From Calothrix sp. NIES-4101 (GTDB lineage Bacteria; Cyanobacteriota; Cyanobacteriia; Cyanobacteriales; Nostocaceae), in NCBI GenBank assembly GCA_004296455.1, contig AP018280.1:3224001-3288000 (forward strand): a stretch of DNA of 64,000 nucleotides, in the 5' to 3' direction. The position numbers were made by a program, and so were the translations under genes. The notes beneath the pieces are model-generated. The model searched no databases. It saw only the letters and a list, made by a program, of their open reading frames with translations, and was not told where the DNA came from. How positions within the stretch are numbered: position 1 is the first letter of the stretch; each line of letters starts with the position of its first letter. Below, one piece after another: positions 7,967 to 18,184 of this stretch.

Positions 7967-10948
7967 GTGGTTCAAGCAATACATACTACTATCAAAGGTA
8001 GAGGTAGATATAAAGTTGATGGTCTCTATTTTCAAGAATCATTCAAGGAGTATCTTGAACTATCGATTACAGTAATGCCAGAGGTAATTTCTGTTGGTGC
8101 TAGCACATTAACTAGTAATATTTTGGTCATTTTTAACCCTGATATCAGCCATGCTTACATCCAGCAACTCATTGATAGAATAGTTTTAGATTATCAACAG
8201 CCGCCGAAGAAGTCTCAGCCCAAAAAAGTGTCTAAAATAGTAAGTAATTCGAGTCAAATTGTAGCCCCACTTGAAAATCAAAAAATAGAAGATTGGCATC
8301 TCATTGAAGCTAATGCTGTTGTCCAGTCTTTAAACTCCTCAAAAACTTTCGGCTTATCACACGAATCTGCTTTAGAAAATCTCCAAAAATATGGAAAAAA
8401 CCGTTTACCTGAGTCAGCATCGCGTTCTGAACTCAGTATTTTTGTTGAGCAGTTCAAATCCCTGCCTGTAGCCCTCTTAACTGGTGCTGCCGTGCTGTCA
8501 ACCGCAACAGGTGGCTGGATTGATGCTTTGGTAATTATGGGGGTTGTAGGCATTAATGCTGTGATTGGCTATTTTACGGAAAGTCAGTCGGAAAAAATTA
8601 TCCATTCCCTGAAAAAACGCGATCGCCCATTAACTGTAGTTGTCAGAAATGGTAATATTACCGAGATAAATACCGAAGATATTGTCCCCGGAGATATTCT
8701 CATTCTCAAGCCGGGTAGCTATGTCTCCGCAGATGCCAGATTGATTGAGACGGAAAATTTGAGTGTCGATGAATCCGCATTGACTGGTGAAAGTATACCA
8801 GTAAACAAAACTATTAAATCCCTTTGTAGTGAAAATATTCCCCTAGTAGACCGAATAAACATGGTATACAAAGGTACTCTTGTCACTGGTGGGCAAGGTA
8901 TTGCTGTAGTCACGGGAACGGGTAAATTTACGGAATTGGGTCACATTCAACAACTAGTAGGAGAAGCCAGTGTCACCGATACTCCTTTGGCAAAACAGTT
9001 GGATAAAGTTGGTAGCCAATTGGTAATCCTTAGTAGTGCTATCTGCGGAGTTGTGTTTCTGATTGGATTACTCCGGGGCTATCCTTGGTTAGTAATGTTG
9101 ACAACATCCATATCCCTGGCTGTCGCCGCAGTACCAGAGGGTTTACCAACAGTTGCCACAACTACCCTGGCTTTGGGAATTCGCGATATGCGCCAACACC
9201 AAGTCCTAGTTCGCAGTTTGAATGCTGTCGAAGCGCTGGGTTCGGTACAGAAAATTTGCTTGGACAAAACCGGGACAATTACCGAAAACCGCATGTCGGT
9301 TGTGGAAGTACATGCTGATTCCCAAGTAATTCAGGTATGTGATAGTGAATTTAGTCATGGAGACAAACTATTTTATCCCTACAGTTGCAAAGAACTGATT
9401 CAATTGATGCATATAGTGGTTCTTTGTAATGAAAGTGATGTAGTGCAACAGTCAGATGGCGAATATGCAGTTAATGGTTCCGCCACCGAAAATGCTTTAA
9501 TATATATGGCGATCGCAGCTGGGGTGGATGTAATTAGTCTGCGGGAAAAATACCCCCTCCAAGGGATTAACCAGCGCTCAGAAAATCGTAATATTATGAG
9601 TAGCCTTCATGGTACTTGCGACGAACAGATATTAGTTGCGGTGAAAGGAAGACCAACCGAAATTCTCCAACTCTGTAATTGGCGGATGCAGGCAGGAGAA
9701 ATAGTTCCCCTGACAGAAGAGGATAAACTAGCAATTGAATTAGAAAATGAGCGAATGGCGGGTAAAGCATTACGTGTACTGGCGGCAGCTTATACCCATG
9801 TACATAGTGATAAAAGCAGAGAAAATACTGAACGAAATTTAACTTGGTTAGGCTTAGTGGGGATGACAGACCCAGTTAGAAAAGGCGTTAAAGAGTTAAT
9901 GGGTCAATTTCATCAAGCAGGAATTGATACAGTCATGATTACAGGTGATCAAACTCCCACCGCATTTGCGATCGCCAAAGAATTAGAATTAGCTAACCAC
10001 AACCAACTACAAATCCTCGATGCTACAGACATGCTCAGTATTAATTCTGAGGCAAAAATAGCACTTTTTGACAAAGTAAATGTTTTCGCCCGGATTAGTC
10101 CCGCCAATAAACTCCAGATTGTCCAAGCATTACAGTCAGCAGGGCGAGTAGTAGCCATGACTGGTGATGGTATCAATGATGCCCCTGCCTTGAAGGCAGC
10201 GCAAGTAGGTGTGGCGATGGGTAACGGGGGAACAGATGCCGCGCGGGAGGTTGCAGATATCATCCTTGCCGATGATAACTTGGAAACCATGATTATTGCG
10301 GTGAGTCGGGGACGAACTATCTACAACAACATCAGAAAATCTGTACATTTTCTTCTCTCTACTAACCTCAGCGAAATCATGGTGATGTTAGCAGCAACAG
10401 CAATTGGTGTCGGACAACCGTTAAATGCAATTCAACTGCTGTGGTTGAACCTAGTTACAGATATCTTTCCTGGTTTAGCACTCGCATTAGAACCAAGCGA
10501 ACCGGATGTATTGAGCAAACCACCCCGCAATCCTGACGAAGCAATAGTTAAAACCTCAGATTTTGGCAACATTGCTTTTGAGTCTGGCAGTATATCCTTG
10601 AGTACTTTGGCAGCCTATGGTTATGGTATTAGTAAATATGGTGTCGGCACCCAAGCAAGTACCATTGCTTTTATGAGTTTAACTGTTGGACAACTTCTTC
10701 ATGCCCTTAGTTGTCGATCGCAAAAATATACCATCTTTGATATTGGCAAACTACCACAAAATCAATATTTAAATATCGCTATCTTTGGTTCCATCGGCTT
10801 GCAACTACTTTCCTTGGGGGTTCCCGGATTGCGAATGTTGTTAAGTTTAACCCCGATAAATCTTGCCGATAGTATTGTCATTAGTAGCAGCGCATTTTTA
10901 CCTTTGCTAATAAATGAAACCAGAAAAAAATTAAGTGCAGATAGGTAA
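7967..10948 (+). CDS. P-type cation-transporting ATPase, type II, with N-terminal HMA-like domain
   Basis: A 993-residue pump. Translation starts at GTG 7967, with GAGGAGG six nt upstream. The first 80 or so residues look like a small HMA-type ferredoxin fold without the metal-binding CxxC; a linker and the cation-ATPase N domain follow. The membrane core has PEGLP in the M4 segment, as in Ca2+ and Na+/K+ type II pumps, the phosphorylation motif DKTGT with Asp433, and the hinge [11 protein letters not shown] near 733. The C-terminal six-helix part is present ([23 protein letters not shown]). The ion is unknown; PEGLP argues for Ca2+, Na+ or another light cation rather than copper. The next gene, a divergent metK, begins only 6 nt after the stop. 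A second type II pump without this N-terminal domain is encoded at 40425. Confidence 0.9.
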   Translation: MVQAIHTTIKGRGRYKVDGLYFQESFKEYLELSITVMPEVISVGASTLTSNILVIFNPDISHAYIQQLIDRIVLDYQQPPKKSQPKKVSKIVSNSSQIVAPLENQKIEDWHLIEANAVVQSLNSSKTFGLSHESALENLQKYGKNRLPESASRSELSIFVEQFKSLPVALLTGAAVLSTATGGWIDALVIMGVVGINAVIGYFTESQSEKIIHSLKKRDRPLTVVVRNGNITEINTEDIVPGDILILKPGSYVSADARLIETENLSVDESALTGESIPVNKTIKSLCSENIPLVDRINMVYKGTLVTGGQGIAVVTGTGKFTELGHIQQLVGEASVTDTPLAKQLDKVGSQLVILSSAICGVVFLIGLLRGYPWLVMLTTSISLAVAAVPEGLPTVATTTLALGIRDMRQHQVLVRSLNAVEALGSVQKICLDKTGTITENRMSVVEVHADSQVIQVCDSEFSHGDKLFYPYSCKELIQLMHIVVLCNESDVVQQSDGEYAVNGSATENALIYMAIAAGVDVISLREKYPLQGINQRSENRNIMSSLHGTCDEQILVAVKGRPTEILQLCNWRMQAGEIVPLTEEDKLAIELENERMAGKALRVLAAAYTHVHSDKSRENTERNLTWLGLVGMTDPVRKGVKELMGQFHQAGIDTVMITGDQTPTAFAIAKELELANHNQLQILDATDMLSINSEAKIALFDKVNVFARISPANKLQIVQALQSAGRVVAMTGDGINDAPALKAAQVGVAMGNGGTDAAREVADIILADDNLETMIIAVSRGRTIYNNIRKSVHFLLSTNLSEIMVMLAATAIGVGQPLNAIQLLWLNLVTDIFPGLALALEPSEPDVLSKPPRNPDEAIVKTSDFGNIAFESGSISLSTLAAYGYGISKYGVGTQASTIAFMSLTVGQLLHALSCRSQKYTIFDIGKLPQNQYLNIAIFGSIGLQLLSLGVPGLRMLLSLTPINLADSIVISSSAFLPLLINETRKKLSADR

Positions 10949-10954
10949 GAAAAT

Positions 10955-12148
10955 ATGAAAAAAGATTTTTTGTTTACTTCGGAATCTGTAACCGAAGGAC
11001 ATCCAGATAAACTTTGCGACAAAATCAGTGATGCAATTGTAGACCGTTTTTTGCTCCAAGACCCCTATGCGAGAATTATTACAGAATGTGCCGTGTCTAC
11101 AGGTATTGTTTTCCTAGCAGCCAGATTTGAACCAAATGCGAATGTGGATTTTACAAATATAGCCAGACAAGTAATCGATAAAGTTGGCTATAATCGAGCA
11201 GATTTTAATGGGAAAACCTGTAGTATTTTAACTAGTTTACAAGAATTACCACCCGCTAGCATTCATAACTTTGCAGAAACTGATGAAAAAAAATTATCCG
11301 ACGCAGAAATTGAGCAAATTACCGTTAGGGATCAAGTTACAGTATTTGGATTTGCTTGCAAGCAAACCCCGATTTTGATGCCTTTACCTATTTATTTAGC
11401 CCATAAATTAGCAAGGCAATTGAGCGAGGTAAAATTGCAAAAAAAACTCAATTATTTATCGCCTGATGGTAAAACTCAAGTTGGAATTGAATATAAAAAT
11501 CATAAACCATACAGAATTAACGGTATTTCCATTATCGCCAGTCAAAATAGTTGGGAAAAGCCGAATTTTCAGGAACTTGATGATGATATCCGCGAAGCCG
11601 TAATTAAACCTGTCTTTTTACACGAAGACATCCAACCAGACAAAAACACGAGAATTTTTATTGACTTTGACGAACCATTTAATGTTGGTGGCCCTTCCAT
11701 TCATTCTGGCTTAACAGGTCGCAAAAATGCTATTGATACCTATGGAGAATATTCCCGACATAGTGGTGCAGCCTTAAGTGGCAAAGACCCCAGTAGAATA
11801 GATAGAATCGGAGCCTATGCTGCCCGTTATGCCGCGAAAAACATTGTCGCCGCCGATATAGCAGATGAATGCGAAGTGCAACTTAGCTATTCAATTGGAT
11901 GTGCCAGACCTTTGAGTATTCAAGTCGAAACCTTTGGGACTGGGAGAATATCTGATGAAGAAATTACAAAAATACTGGAAAAACATTTTGATTTCCGTTT
12001 AGCAGGAATTATCAAACAATTCAATTTGAGATTTTTACCTTCCCTACATAAAGGTAGTTTTTATGAAAAATTAGCAACCTACGGTCATGTAGGGAGGACA
12101 GATATGAGTTTACCGTGGGAAGTCACAGATAAGGTTGGTGTTTTTTAG
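10955..12148 (+). CDS. S-adenosylmethionine synthetase-like protein, divergent paralogue
   Basis: A 397-residue protein aligned to MetK over its full length: FTSESVTEGHPDK at the start, a Lys in DGKTQV, GLTGRK, SGKDPSRIDR and a C-terminal PWEVTDK. Several positions almost invariant in biosynthetic MetK differ: the GAGDQG loop reads TVRDQV, and GGPMGDCGLTGRK reads GGPSIHSGLTGRK, replacing an active-site Asp (E. coli Asp238) by His. Conserved Lys and Asp residues of the phosphate and metal sites remain. I infer an enzyme of the MAT fold with altered methionine-side binding or altered regulation, not the housekeeping MetK. It is tightly linked to the ATPase gene (6-nt gap), which is an unusual place for metK. 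I leave the symbol empty because activity is uncertain. Confidence 0.85.
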   Translation: MKKDFLFTSESVTEGHPDKLCDKISDAIVDRFLLQDPYARIITECAVSTGIVFLAARFEPNANVDFTNIARQVIDKVGYNRADFNGKTCSILTSLQELPPASIHNFAETDEKKLSDAEIEQITVRDQVTVFGFACKQTPILMPLPIYLAHKLARQLSEVKLQKKLNYLSPDGKTQVGIEYKNHKPYRINGISIIASQNSWEKPNFQELDDDIREAVIKPVFLHEDIQPDKNTRIFIDFDEPFNVGGPSIHSGLTGRKNAIDTYGEYSRHSGAALSGKDPSRIDRIGAYAARYAAKNIVAADIADECEVQLSYSIGCARPLSIQVETFGTGRISDEEITKILEKHFDFRLAGIIKQFNLRFLPSLHKGSFYEKLATYGHVGRTDMSLPWEVTDKVGVF

Positions 12149-12341
12149 AGATATTTAATTCATATCAGTATTGTAGGGTTGCCAATTATCGTGCTTTTGC
12201 AATTACCCAAGCTGACTTATCAGTTCGCGTAACAACCCTGCTTAATAGTAAACGCAGACATCACCACTATGAAATCATTAGGTACAGTGGATGATAAGAA
12301 GATGTAAAATTAAGTTTTAGATAGCAAAAATTTCCCAGATT

Positions 12342-12605
12342 ATGGAAATAACAAAAGTATCCAAGGAAGGACAAGTAATTATTCCCGAACAATTACGAAA
12401 ATCTCATGGATGGGAAACAGGTCAGGAGTTAATTGTAATTGATACAGGTGATGGAATTCTCCTGAAGCCGAAAAAAACTTTCGCAGAAACGACATTAAAC
12501 CAAGTTGCAGGCTGCTTAAAGTATCACGGTACGCCAAAATCCTTAGATGATATGGATGACGCTATCCGTCAAGGTGTAGAGGAATCATGGAATGGTGGTA
12601 GTTGA
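12342..12605 (+). CDS. AbrB/MazE-type antitoxin
   Basis: An 87-residue protein with a swapped-hairpin AbrB/SpoVT DNA-binding domain in the first 45 residues (KVSKEGQVIIPEQLRKSHGW...GDGILLKPKK) and a C-terminal tail of the kind that binds a VapC toxin (DDMDDAIRQGVEESW). Such proteins neutralise a PIN-domain RNase and repress their own operon. The partner toxin gene overlaps its end and is broken by an internal deletion (12592-12758), so this antitoxin is probably an orphan. No good ribosome-binding site precedes the ATG. Confidence 0.85.
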   Translation: MEITKVSKEGQVIIPEQLRKSHGWETGQELIVIDTGDGILLKPKKTFAETTLNQVAGCLKYHGTPKSLDDMDDAIRQGVEESWNGGS

Positions 12606-12758
12606 TACTAATAACTACAATGGCATGAAACAGGTTTAGATTTTGCTGACGCATTTCATCTCGCTCAAAGTCAAAATCATACTGAGTTTTACACATTTGA
12701 TGAAAAGTTTGTGAAAAAAGCGAAGGGGATAACTAATTGTGAAGTCAAGAGACCTTAG
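12592..12758 (+). pseudogene. VapC (PIN-domain toxin) remnant with internal deletion
   Basis: The ATG at 12592 overlaps the antitoxin end and codes MVVVDTN, the first strand and first catalytic Asp of a PIN domain. After eight more codons the frame stops. In another frame, from about 12630, the sequence reads GLDFADAFHLAQSQ, then TEFYTFDEKFVKKAKG and CEVKRP with a stop at 12758: the last third of a PIN domain with its C-terminal acidic residues. About 80-90 middle codons are missing, so the toxin is dead. This is a decayed VapBC-type pair. Confidence 0.85.
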
Positions 12759-12779
12759 CATCGCAGTTACCCATCCCTC

Positions 12780-12989
12780 TTGTTCGTAAGTTGTATTAGA
12801 TGTGCCATCCTTGACGCTACAAAGGACGTAATAAAGCGGCTACATCCTTTTATGACTGCCTTCTTCAATCTGGAAATGACGGAGGCGAACTGTACAGGAG
12901 AACTGGTAGAATACGATCGCAGTCCGATAATTTTTAACCAGCCGAAACTAGAAGTTACTTACCAATATGTTAAGGGTAGTTTTGGCTAG
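12780..12989 (+). CDS. Small open reading frame of unknown nature
   Basis: A 69-codon frame after the VapC remnant. It has no recognisable domain and no ribosome-binding site, and it may be a decayed fragment (the last part KLEVTYQYVKGSFG reads like the end of a real protein). It is listed only to account for the sequence between the toxin remnant and the GCS2 gene. Confidence 0.15.
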   Translation: MFVSCIRCAILDATKDVIKRLHPFMTAFFNLEMTEANCTGELVEYDRSPIIFNQPKLEVTYQYVKGSFG

Positions 12990-13050
12990 TAGTTTAGCAA
13001 AGCGAGCTTGCAGAGAGCAAAATCTGCCAGCCAAGTTCAACCCACAAATT

Positions 13051-14400
13051 TTAGTTTGGCGAACCAGTACTAGTAGGACTAAGGGAAGGAGGAAAGATAA
13101 AAACATCTTTGCGATCTAGCAATGATAATTCCTGTTCTAATTTATCGCAGGCATCACGCACCAAACGCAAACCCTCTTCTTGTGAAAGTTCGGCAACTGT
13201 GGGACTAAACTTTTGGAGAATTTCCGTTTCGATAGTTGTGTAATTGTCTAATTTCTCCCTCATTTCTAGCAAGTATTTACCTTCTTTGGTACCATCGATA
13301 ATGGCAAACTCCAAAATTGAATCGAGATAACTCTTGACTTTTGGATGCTTGACTCCCTCAGTAGCAGCAGCATAGAGCAAGTCACCATTTAAATACTCAA
13401 AATCTGGAACCCAAAGAGATTGCCCATCTAGCTCAAATACTTGCAGTCCTTTTGCTGGTCGAACTTTTAATTTTTCATAACGGACTCGACGAGCCGCATT
13501 TTCAATCAGTAGTATTACTGCTAAAGTTACCGATGGATAGTTACTATCTATGCATCTAATTTCCACCGTGCCCAATTTATTTAGTCTGACAGGGTTCCAT
13601 GCAGATTTGAGCAGACTTCCTCCGGCATCGAAGAAGAGATGACGCTCTACCCCTGCTTTATCCATTGCTTCCAACCAAGCATAAAAACGGGCAAATTGCT
13701 GTTCTACCAAGCCTTCAACGCAATGTGCATAAGGCATTAACCCACCAACTGGCTGTAAATGGGTGTAAACTCCCTCCCAGCCAAATTTTTCGCTTCCTCG
13801 GTAACGAATTGTGTGGGAAGCTAAACCAATTGCTTGACCTTCATAAAAAGGACATGCCCTTGCTAAAGATATCAATGCTGAATCTAGAGCAGTCGCGAGG
13901 TTATAGATATTTAACAACTCTTCCTGCTCAGGGATAGTTGAGTTGTAAGATACAGCAACGCGATCGCTAATTACTCCTGGTGATACTTCTAAATGGATGT
14001 GGGTGCCTGTACATTTGCCGGCGTGTAAAAATCTCTCATAACCAACAGTCCGGGCTTGAATGTGATAATTTAACTTGTCGCGGATAACTGGCATAATATG
14101 CAAGGGGTAACTAGAAAGGGGATAAAGCCGCAAACCCATTTTTTTCCCCGCAGTCACGGCAATTTTGAGGTTTTGCAGATATTCCCTGGCTAATTCCATC
14201 CCAGACTTACATGGAGGAGTGTTAATTTCCACCATACTTTTGACAAATTCCGTGACAAAATATTCTGGACTACGATTATTCTCCACAGCAACTTCATGAC
14301 AACAGTGCAAAAACTCATCAGCACTTTCAGTCAATGCACCAGTTTCATCGACGATAAAAAACTCTTGTTCTAAGCCAATGCGACGTTTGAGAAAATTCAT
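13051..14400 (-). CDS. GCS2-family carboxylate-amine ligase (glutamate-cysteine ligase-like)
   Basis: A 449-residue member of the glutamate-cysteine ligase type 2 / YbdK family. It starts with the family's ATP-site stretch (RRIGLEQEFFIVD) and has the acidic metal-binding run VKSMVEINTPP near residues 53-63 and a GTHIHLEVS motif near 132. These enzymes join an amino group to a gamma-carboxylate using ATP; glutamate plus cysteine is the classic reaction, but many relatives use other substrates. It is longer than the cyanobacterial GshA, so I do not name it gshA. AGGGGG precedes the start. It follows the acyl-CoA-synthetase/GNAT gene on the same strand with a gap of 64 bp and probably belongs to the same transcript. 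Confidence 0.8.
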   Translation of the reverse strand: MNFLKRRIGLEQEFFIVDETGALTESADEFLHCCHEVAVENNRSPEYFVTEFVKSMVEINTPPCKSGMELAREYLQNLKIAVTAGKKMGLRLYPLSSYPLHIMPVIRDKLNYHIQARTVGYERFLHAGKCTGTHIHLEVSPGVISDRVAVSYNSTIPEQEELLNIYNLATALDSALISLARACPFYEGQAIGLASHTIRYRGSEKFGWEGVYTHLQPVGGLMPYAHCVEGLVEQQFARFYAWLEAMDKAGVERHLFFDAGGSLLKSAWNPVRLNKLGTVEIRCIDSNYPSVTLAVILLIENAARRVRYEKLKVRPAKGLQVFELDGQSLWVPDFEYLNGDLLYAAATEGVKHPKVKSYLDSILEFAIIDGTKEGKYLLEMREKLDNYTTIETEILQKFSPTVAELSQEEGLRLVRDACDKLEQELSLLDRKDVFIFPPSLSPTSTGSPN

Positions 14401-14464
14401 ATATACCCCCTCTCGACTTGTTTGCTTAATTTGGTAGAATTACATTGCCACCAGTTTTCCCTCA

Positions 14465-17227
14465 TCATCGATTCTCAATTTCCGCCTTCACTACACTAAC
14501 TTCATCTGTATGATGGATGCGAAAACCCAATTTTTCACAAACTTTTTGCATTGCATAATTATCAGCCAGAATATCGGCTGTAATTTTAGTAATTTGCTCA
14601 TCAACACTAACTTGGATTAACCTACGTAATAACTCCGTTCCCAAACCCAGACATTGATAGCGATCGCTCACAACAATTGCAAATTCTGCTACCTTCAATG
14701 CATGTAATTTACTTAATCTCCCCACTGCTAATATTTCCCCTGCACATGTTTGCGGGTGTTTCAACTCTGCAATCAGTGCCATCTCGCGGTCATAATCTAT
14801 ACAACACATACGTGTCAAACGTTCATGGGCAACTCGCTGACTTAATTTAATCAGGTGGAAATAGCGGAAATAAACGCTTTCCTCCGATAATGTTTTGTGA
14901 AATTGCACCATCAAGGGTTCATCTTCGGGGCGGATGGGACGAATTGTCACCTGGGTGTTATTTTTCATCGTCCATTGTCCGACATATTGACTGGGATAAG
15001 GACGAATCGCTAGCCTGGGTAAATCCTCTTCGCGTATGTTTGCATCGTGGAGAATAATCCGCGCATCCAGTGCCAGAAAACTCTCCGCAGAAGCTAGCAA
15101 AGGGTTAATATCAATTTCCCGAATCCAACGTTGTTCAGCAACTAATTGACTAAATACCACCATTAATTGTTCGAGAGCAGCCATATTAACACTTTTATTG
15201 CCGCGAACACCCTGAAGCGCCTTGTAAATTTGGGTTTGTTCCATCATCCGTCGTGCTAAAGTTGCATTGAGAGGCGGAAGTGCGATCGCGCGATCGTGAA
15301 ATACTTCTACTAACTGTCCCCCAGCACCAAATAGCAACACTGCACCAAACTGGGAATCGATAGTGCTACCAATAATCAATTCATAACCATGCATTTTCAC
15401 CATTGGTTGCACAGTCACACCCAAAAAATTCTCCCTACCAGCCTTCTGACTCACCGATGCGGCAATATGACGATAGGCTTGACGTACTCCTTCCCCATCC
15501 TGGATATTTAGCTGGACACCGCCAACGTCAGTTTTATGGGTAATTGTCTGCGAAAACAGCTTGACAACTACTGGAAAACCGATTTTTTCAGCACATGCAA
15601 CAGCTTCATCTTCACTGGTAGCAACTGCCGTCGCCACAATCGGAATCCCGTAAGCTGCTAAAATTTGTTTTGATTCCAACTCCGTGAGAATAGTTCGCCC
15701 TGCTTGTCTGGCAGCAGCAATTATTTGTTTCACAACAGCCTGCCCATTCTCAGCATCCCATTCCCGATTTCCTAAAGCTGGAGTTTCGTAAATTCCTCTG
15801 AGGTTGTAGTTGTAACGCCACATATGGGTAAATACACGTGCAGCTTCATCAGGATAAGGATAAGTTGGAATCCGGTTGCGATTGAGAATTGCTTGACCTG
15901 CCGTTACCTCTGCTCCCCCCATCCAACTCGCAAAAATCGGCTTACTTTGCAACGCTTTGATTTTCGCCACCGAGTTTTTTAACTCCTCGGCAGTTTGAGT
16001 TGGGTTTGTCATTGCTTGTGGAGTTAAAATTACCAACAAACCATCACTATTGACATCATTGGCAATCACCTCAAGTGTTTTTGCATACCTTTGGGGGTCA
16101 GCATCACCCAGAATATCAATCGGGTTGCTGTGGCTCCAATGTAGTGGCAGGAATTGGTTGAGGGATGTACGAGTCTCTTCTGAGACAGGTGCTAATTCGC
16201 CCCCCGTAGCCATGAGGGCATCAGTCGCCAGAACCCCAGGACCACCTGCATTTGTGATAATTGTCAGTCGTGAACCTTGAGGAAGGGGTTGTTTTGCCAA
16301 AACCTCCGCCATATCAAACAAGTCTGCAATACTCTCAACCCGCAATACCCCACACCGCCGGAAAGCCGCATCCAGAACCTCATCACTACCAGTAAGTGCC
16401 CCCGTGTGGGAATTTGCCGCCTGGGCTGCGGCTTCAGTCCGCCCAGCTTTAATCACAATAATTGGTTTCGTTAATGCCACTTCCCGCGCTGCTGAGAGAA
16501 ACGATCGCGCATCACCAATCGACTCCATGTAAATCACAATACTTTGTGTCTGCGGGTCATCACCAAGATAGTAAATTAAATCTCCCCAGCCCACATCTAG
16601 CATGGAACCAATGGACACAAAAGCACTAAAACCGACATTCTCCTGAAAACTCCAATCGAGAATCGCCGTACAAAGCGCACCACTTTGACTAATAAAAGCG
16701 ACATTCCCGGGACGAGCCACAGCACTCGCAAAAGTTGCATTCAAACCGATACGCGGACTCATCACACCCAAGCAATTAGGCCCAATGATTCGCAGATTGC
16801 CGCGACGAGCCTGTTGTAAAATTTCCCGTTCTAACTCCGCACCCTCAACACCAGATTCTTTAAAACCAGCACTGAGAATAATTGCTCCCTTGACTCCAAA
16901 ATCAACACAGTCACTGATAATTTGGGGAACTGTTGCTGCTGGTGTGGCAATAATTGCTAAATCAACTGATTCGGGGACAGCAGAAATATTTGGATAAGCT
17001 TTGATACCTAATATACTGTGTCGCTTCGGATTTACAGGGTAAACGGTTCCACCAAAAGGATTGCTAATCAAATTCCATAGCACCGTGCGTCCCACACTAC
17101 CAGTTTTTTCGCTCGCACCAATCACCGCAACACTCTTCGGCGTAAAGATGGCATCAAGGGGATTGAGACTCTCAGTTCGCAAGATATCATAAGCGCGATC
17201 GATAATTGGTTCCACAGGCTTAGGCAT
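14465..17227 (-). CDS. Acetyl-CoA synthetase (ADP-forming)-like protein fused to GNAT acetyltransferase
   Basis: About 920 residues in the domain order of Pat/PatZ-type protein lysine acetyltransferases: CoA-binding Rossmann domain ([15 protein letters not shown]), succinyl-CoA-ligase-like domain with [11 protein letters not shown] near residue 273, ATP-grasp domain ([25 protein letters not shown]...HKTDVGGV), and a C-terminal GNAT domain from about 740 ([14 protein letters not shown]...[11 protein letters not shown]). The His that is phosphorylated in active ADP-forming synthetases is kept. Such proteins acetylate metabolic enzymes such as acetyl-CoA synthetase in response to acetyl-CoA. The ATG at 17227 has AAGG 9 nt upstream; an upstream TTG at 17236 is the alternative. 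It follows hypA by 84 bp, with a palindromic repeat in the gap. Confidence 0.88.
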   Translation of the reverse strand: MPKPVEPIIDRAYDILRTESLNPLDAIFTPKSVAVIGASEKTGSVGRTVLWNLISNPFGGTVYPVNPKRHSILGIKAYPNISAVPESVDLAIIATPAATVPQIISDCVDFGVKGAIILSAGFKESGVEGAELEREILQQARRGNLRIIGPNCLGVMSPRIGLNATFASAVARPGNVAFISQSGALCTAILDWSFQENVGFSAFVSIGSMLDVGWGDLIYYLGDDPQTQSIVIYMESIGDARSFLSAAREVALTKPIIVIKAGRTEAAAQAANSHTGALTGSDEVLDAAFRRCGVLRVESIADLFDMAEVLAKQPLPQGSRLTIITNAGGPGVLATDALMATGGELAPVSEETRTSLNQFLPLHWSHSNPIDILGDADPQRYAKTLEVIANDVNSDGLLVILTPQAMTNPTQTAEELKNSVAKIKALQSKPIFASWMGGAEVTAGQAILNRNRIPTYPYPDEAARVFTHMWRYNYNLRGIYETPALGNREWDAENGQAVVKQIIAAARQAGRTILTELESKQILAAYGIPIVATAVATSEDEAVACAEKIGFPVVVKLFSQTITHKTDVGGVQLNIQDGEGVRQAYRHIAASVSQKAGRENFLGVTVQPMVKMHGYELIIGSTIDSQFGAVLLFGAGGQLVEVFHDRAIALPPLNATLARRMMEQTQIYKALQGVRGNKSVNMAALEQLMVVFSQLVAEQRWIREIDINPLLASAESFLALDARIILHDANIREEDLPRLAIRPYPSQYVGQWTMKNNTQVTIRPIRPEDEPLMVQFHKTLSEESVYFRYFHLIKLSQRVAHERLTRMCCIDYDREMALIAELKHPQTCAGEILAVGRLSKLHALKVAEFAIVVSDRYQCLGLGTELLRRLIQVSVDEQITKITADILADNYAMQKVCEKLGFRIHHTDEVSVVKAEIENR

Positions 17228-17271
17228 GGTTTGCAACCTTTTTTGGATGGCTTTTAAGATTGAGATTATTA

Positions 17272-17306
17272 ATATCCCCGACTTCTACCCTAGGAGAAAT
17301 CGGGAT
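17272..17306. repeat. Palindromic repeat, ATATCCCCGACTT family
   Basis: AATATCCCCGACTTCT faces AGAAATCGGGATTT across a short loop. It is the third copy of the palindrome family in the window and lies between hypA and the acetyltransferase gene, where it may attenuate or separate the two cistrons. Confidence 0.6.
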
Positions 17307-17311
17307 TTGAT

Positions 17312-17653
17312 TTAGGAAACAGCTAAAGTTGCTAATTCCAATTCTTTACCATGCCGTATCTCGCAATAGGGTTGTTGGCATTCCGGGCATTGATACAGTG
17401 AATTAATCGGCTTAAACTCAATATTACAATTAGAACAGTAACAAACTGTGGGCACATAGTTAATCTGGAGTTGTGCCATTTCCGCAATAGTCCCTTGTTT
17501 GACGACATCAAAGGCTTGCTCTAACGACTCCTTCGCCACATCAGCAGCCTCACCCAGGCGCATTTCCACCAGATAAATGTGATGAGCACCTTCTTGGGTA
17601 GCACGTTCCACAGCAGAGTCTAAAATATTTCGCATTAATCCAATTTCATGCAT
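17312..17653 (-). CDS. hypA: Hydrogenase nickel incorporation protein HypA
   Basis: A 113-residue HypA with the N-terminal nickel-binding MHE and a zinc site built from two CxxC motifs (Cys73/76 and Cys89/92). HypA delivers nickel to the hydrogenase large subunit, usually together with HypB. The start codon overlaps the end of the maturation-protease gene by 19 bp, so the two are translationally coupled. No other hyp gene and no hydrogenase subunit is encoded in this window. Confidence 0.95.
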   Translation of the reverse strand: MHEIGLMRNILDSAVERATQEGAHHIYLVEMRLGEAADVAKESLEQAFDVVKQGTIAEMAQLQINYVPTVCYCSNCNIEFKPINSLYQCPECQQPYCEIRHGKELELATLAVS

Positions 17654-18141
17654 ATATTTGCACCTTTGTCAATAATTTTGTTGATTTTTTCCAGCGCGAT
17701 CGCTACTCCTCTTTCTCCAATTAGTGATAGATTTTCACCCAGTTCAAAATTCACTCCTGGTACTGTCACCAGCCAAGTGGGGGGATAATGACCGTAAATT
17801 GCTTGGGTAAGTGCTAATAGCGATTCAGGATTAGTGATATGTCCGGTGATAATTTTGTTGTTGCTAGGTTCCAGCCAGCGTACTTGGACATCAGGTGGGC
17901 TGTTTTCTAAGTTATTTTCTGAGCTATTTGGCAAACATTGTTGCCAAATTTCCGAACTGATACAAGCATCAACAAAAATCACTAAATCAGCAGCAATTAA
18001 ATTTTCGGTAAGTTCAGGAGTAAGTTGGTGAACAGCAATGGACTTGACGTGAGTTAGATGTAAGCTATTGGCGACTCTTTGCCCAATGCCATCATCACTC
18101 CGTAAGGTATTACCGTAACCAATTACCACTACATTACCCAT
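17635..18141 (-). CDS. Hydrogenase maturation protease (HyaD/HoxW-type)
   Basis: A 168-residue endopeptidase of the type that clips the C-terminus of a [NiFe] hydrogenase large subunit after nickel insertion. It starts GYGNTLRSDDGIG, where the usual nickel-sensing Glu is Asp, and has a second Asp in VIFVDAC and the third ligand His in GHITNPESLL. The ATG at 18141 (MGNVVV) is preferred over the longer frame to 18174 because the Rossmann-like strand begins there. It overlaps hypA and is 44 nt downstream of the -10 of promoter site 4. Its substrate is not in the window; which hydrogenase it serves cannot be told. Confidence 0.88.
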   Translation of the reverse strand: MGNVVVIGYGNTLRSDDGIGQRVANSLHLTHVKSIAVHQLTPELTENLIAADLVIFVDACISSEIWQQCLPNSSENNLENSPPDVQVRWLEPSNNKIITGHITNPESLLALTQAIYGHYPPTWLVTVPGVNFELGENLSLIGERGVAIALEKINKIIDKGANICMKLD

Positions 18142-18184
18142 CGTTGTCAACTTTGTGATTGAGTACAACACCACTTTTACTTAG

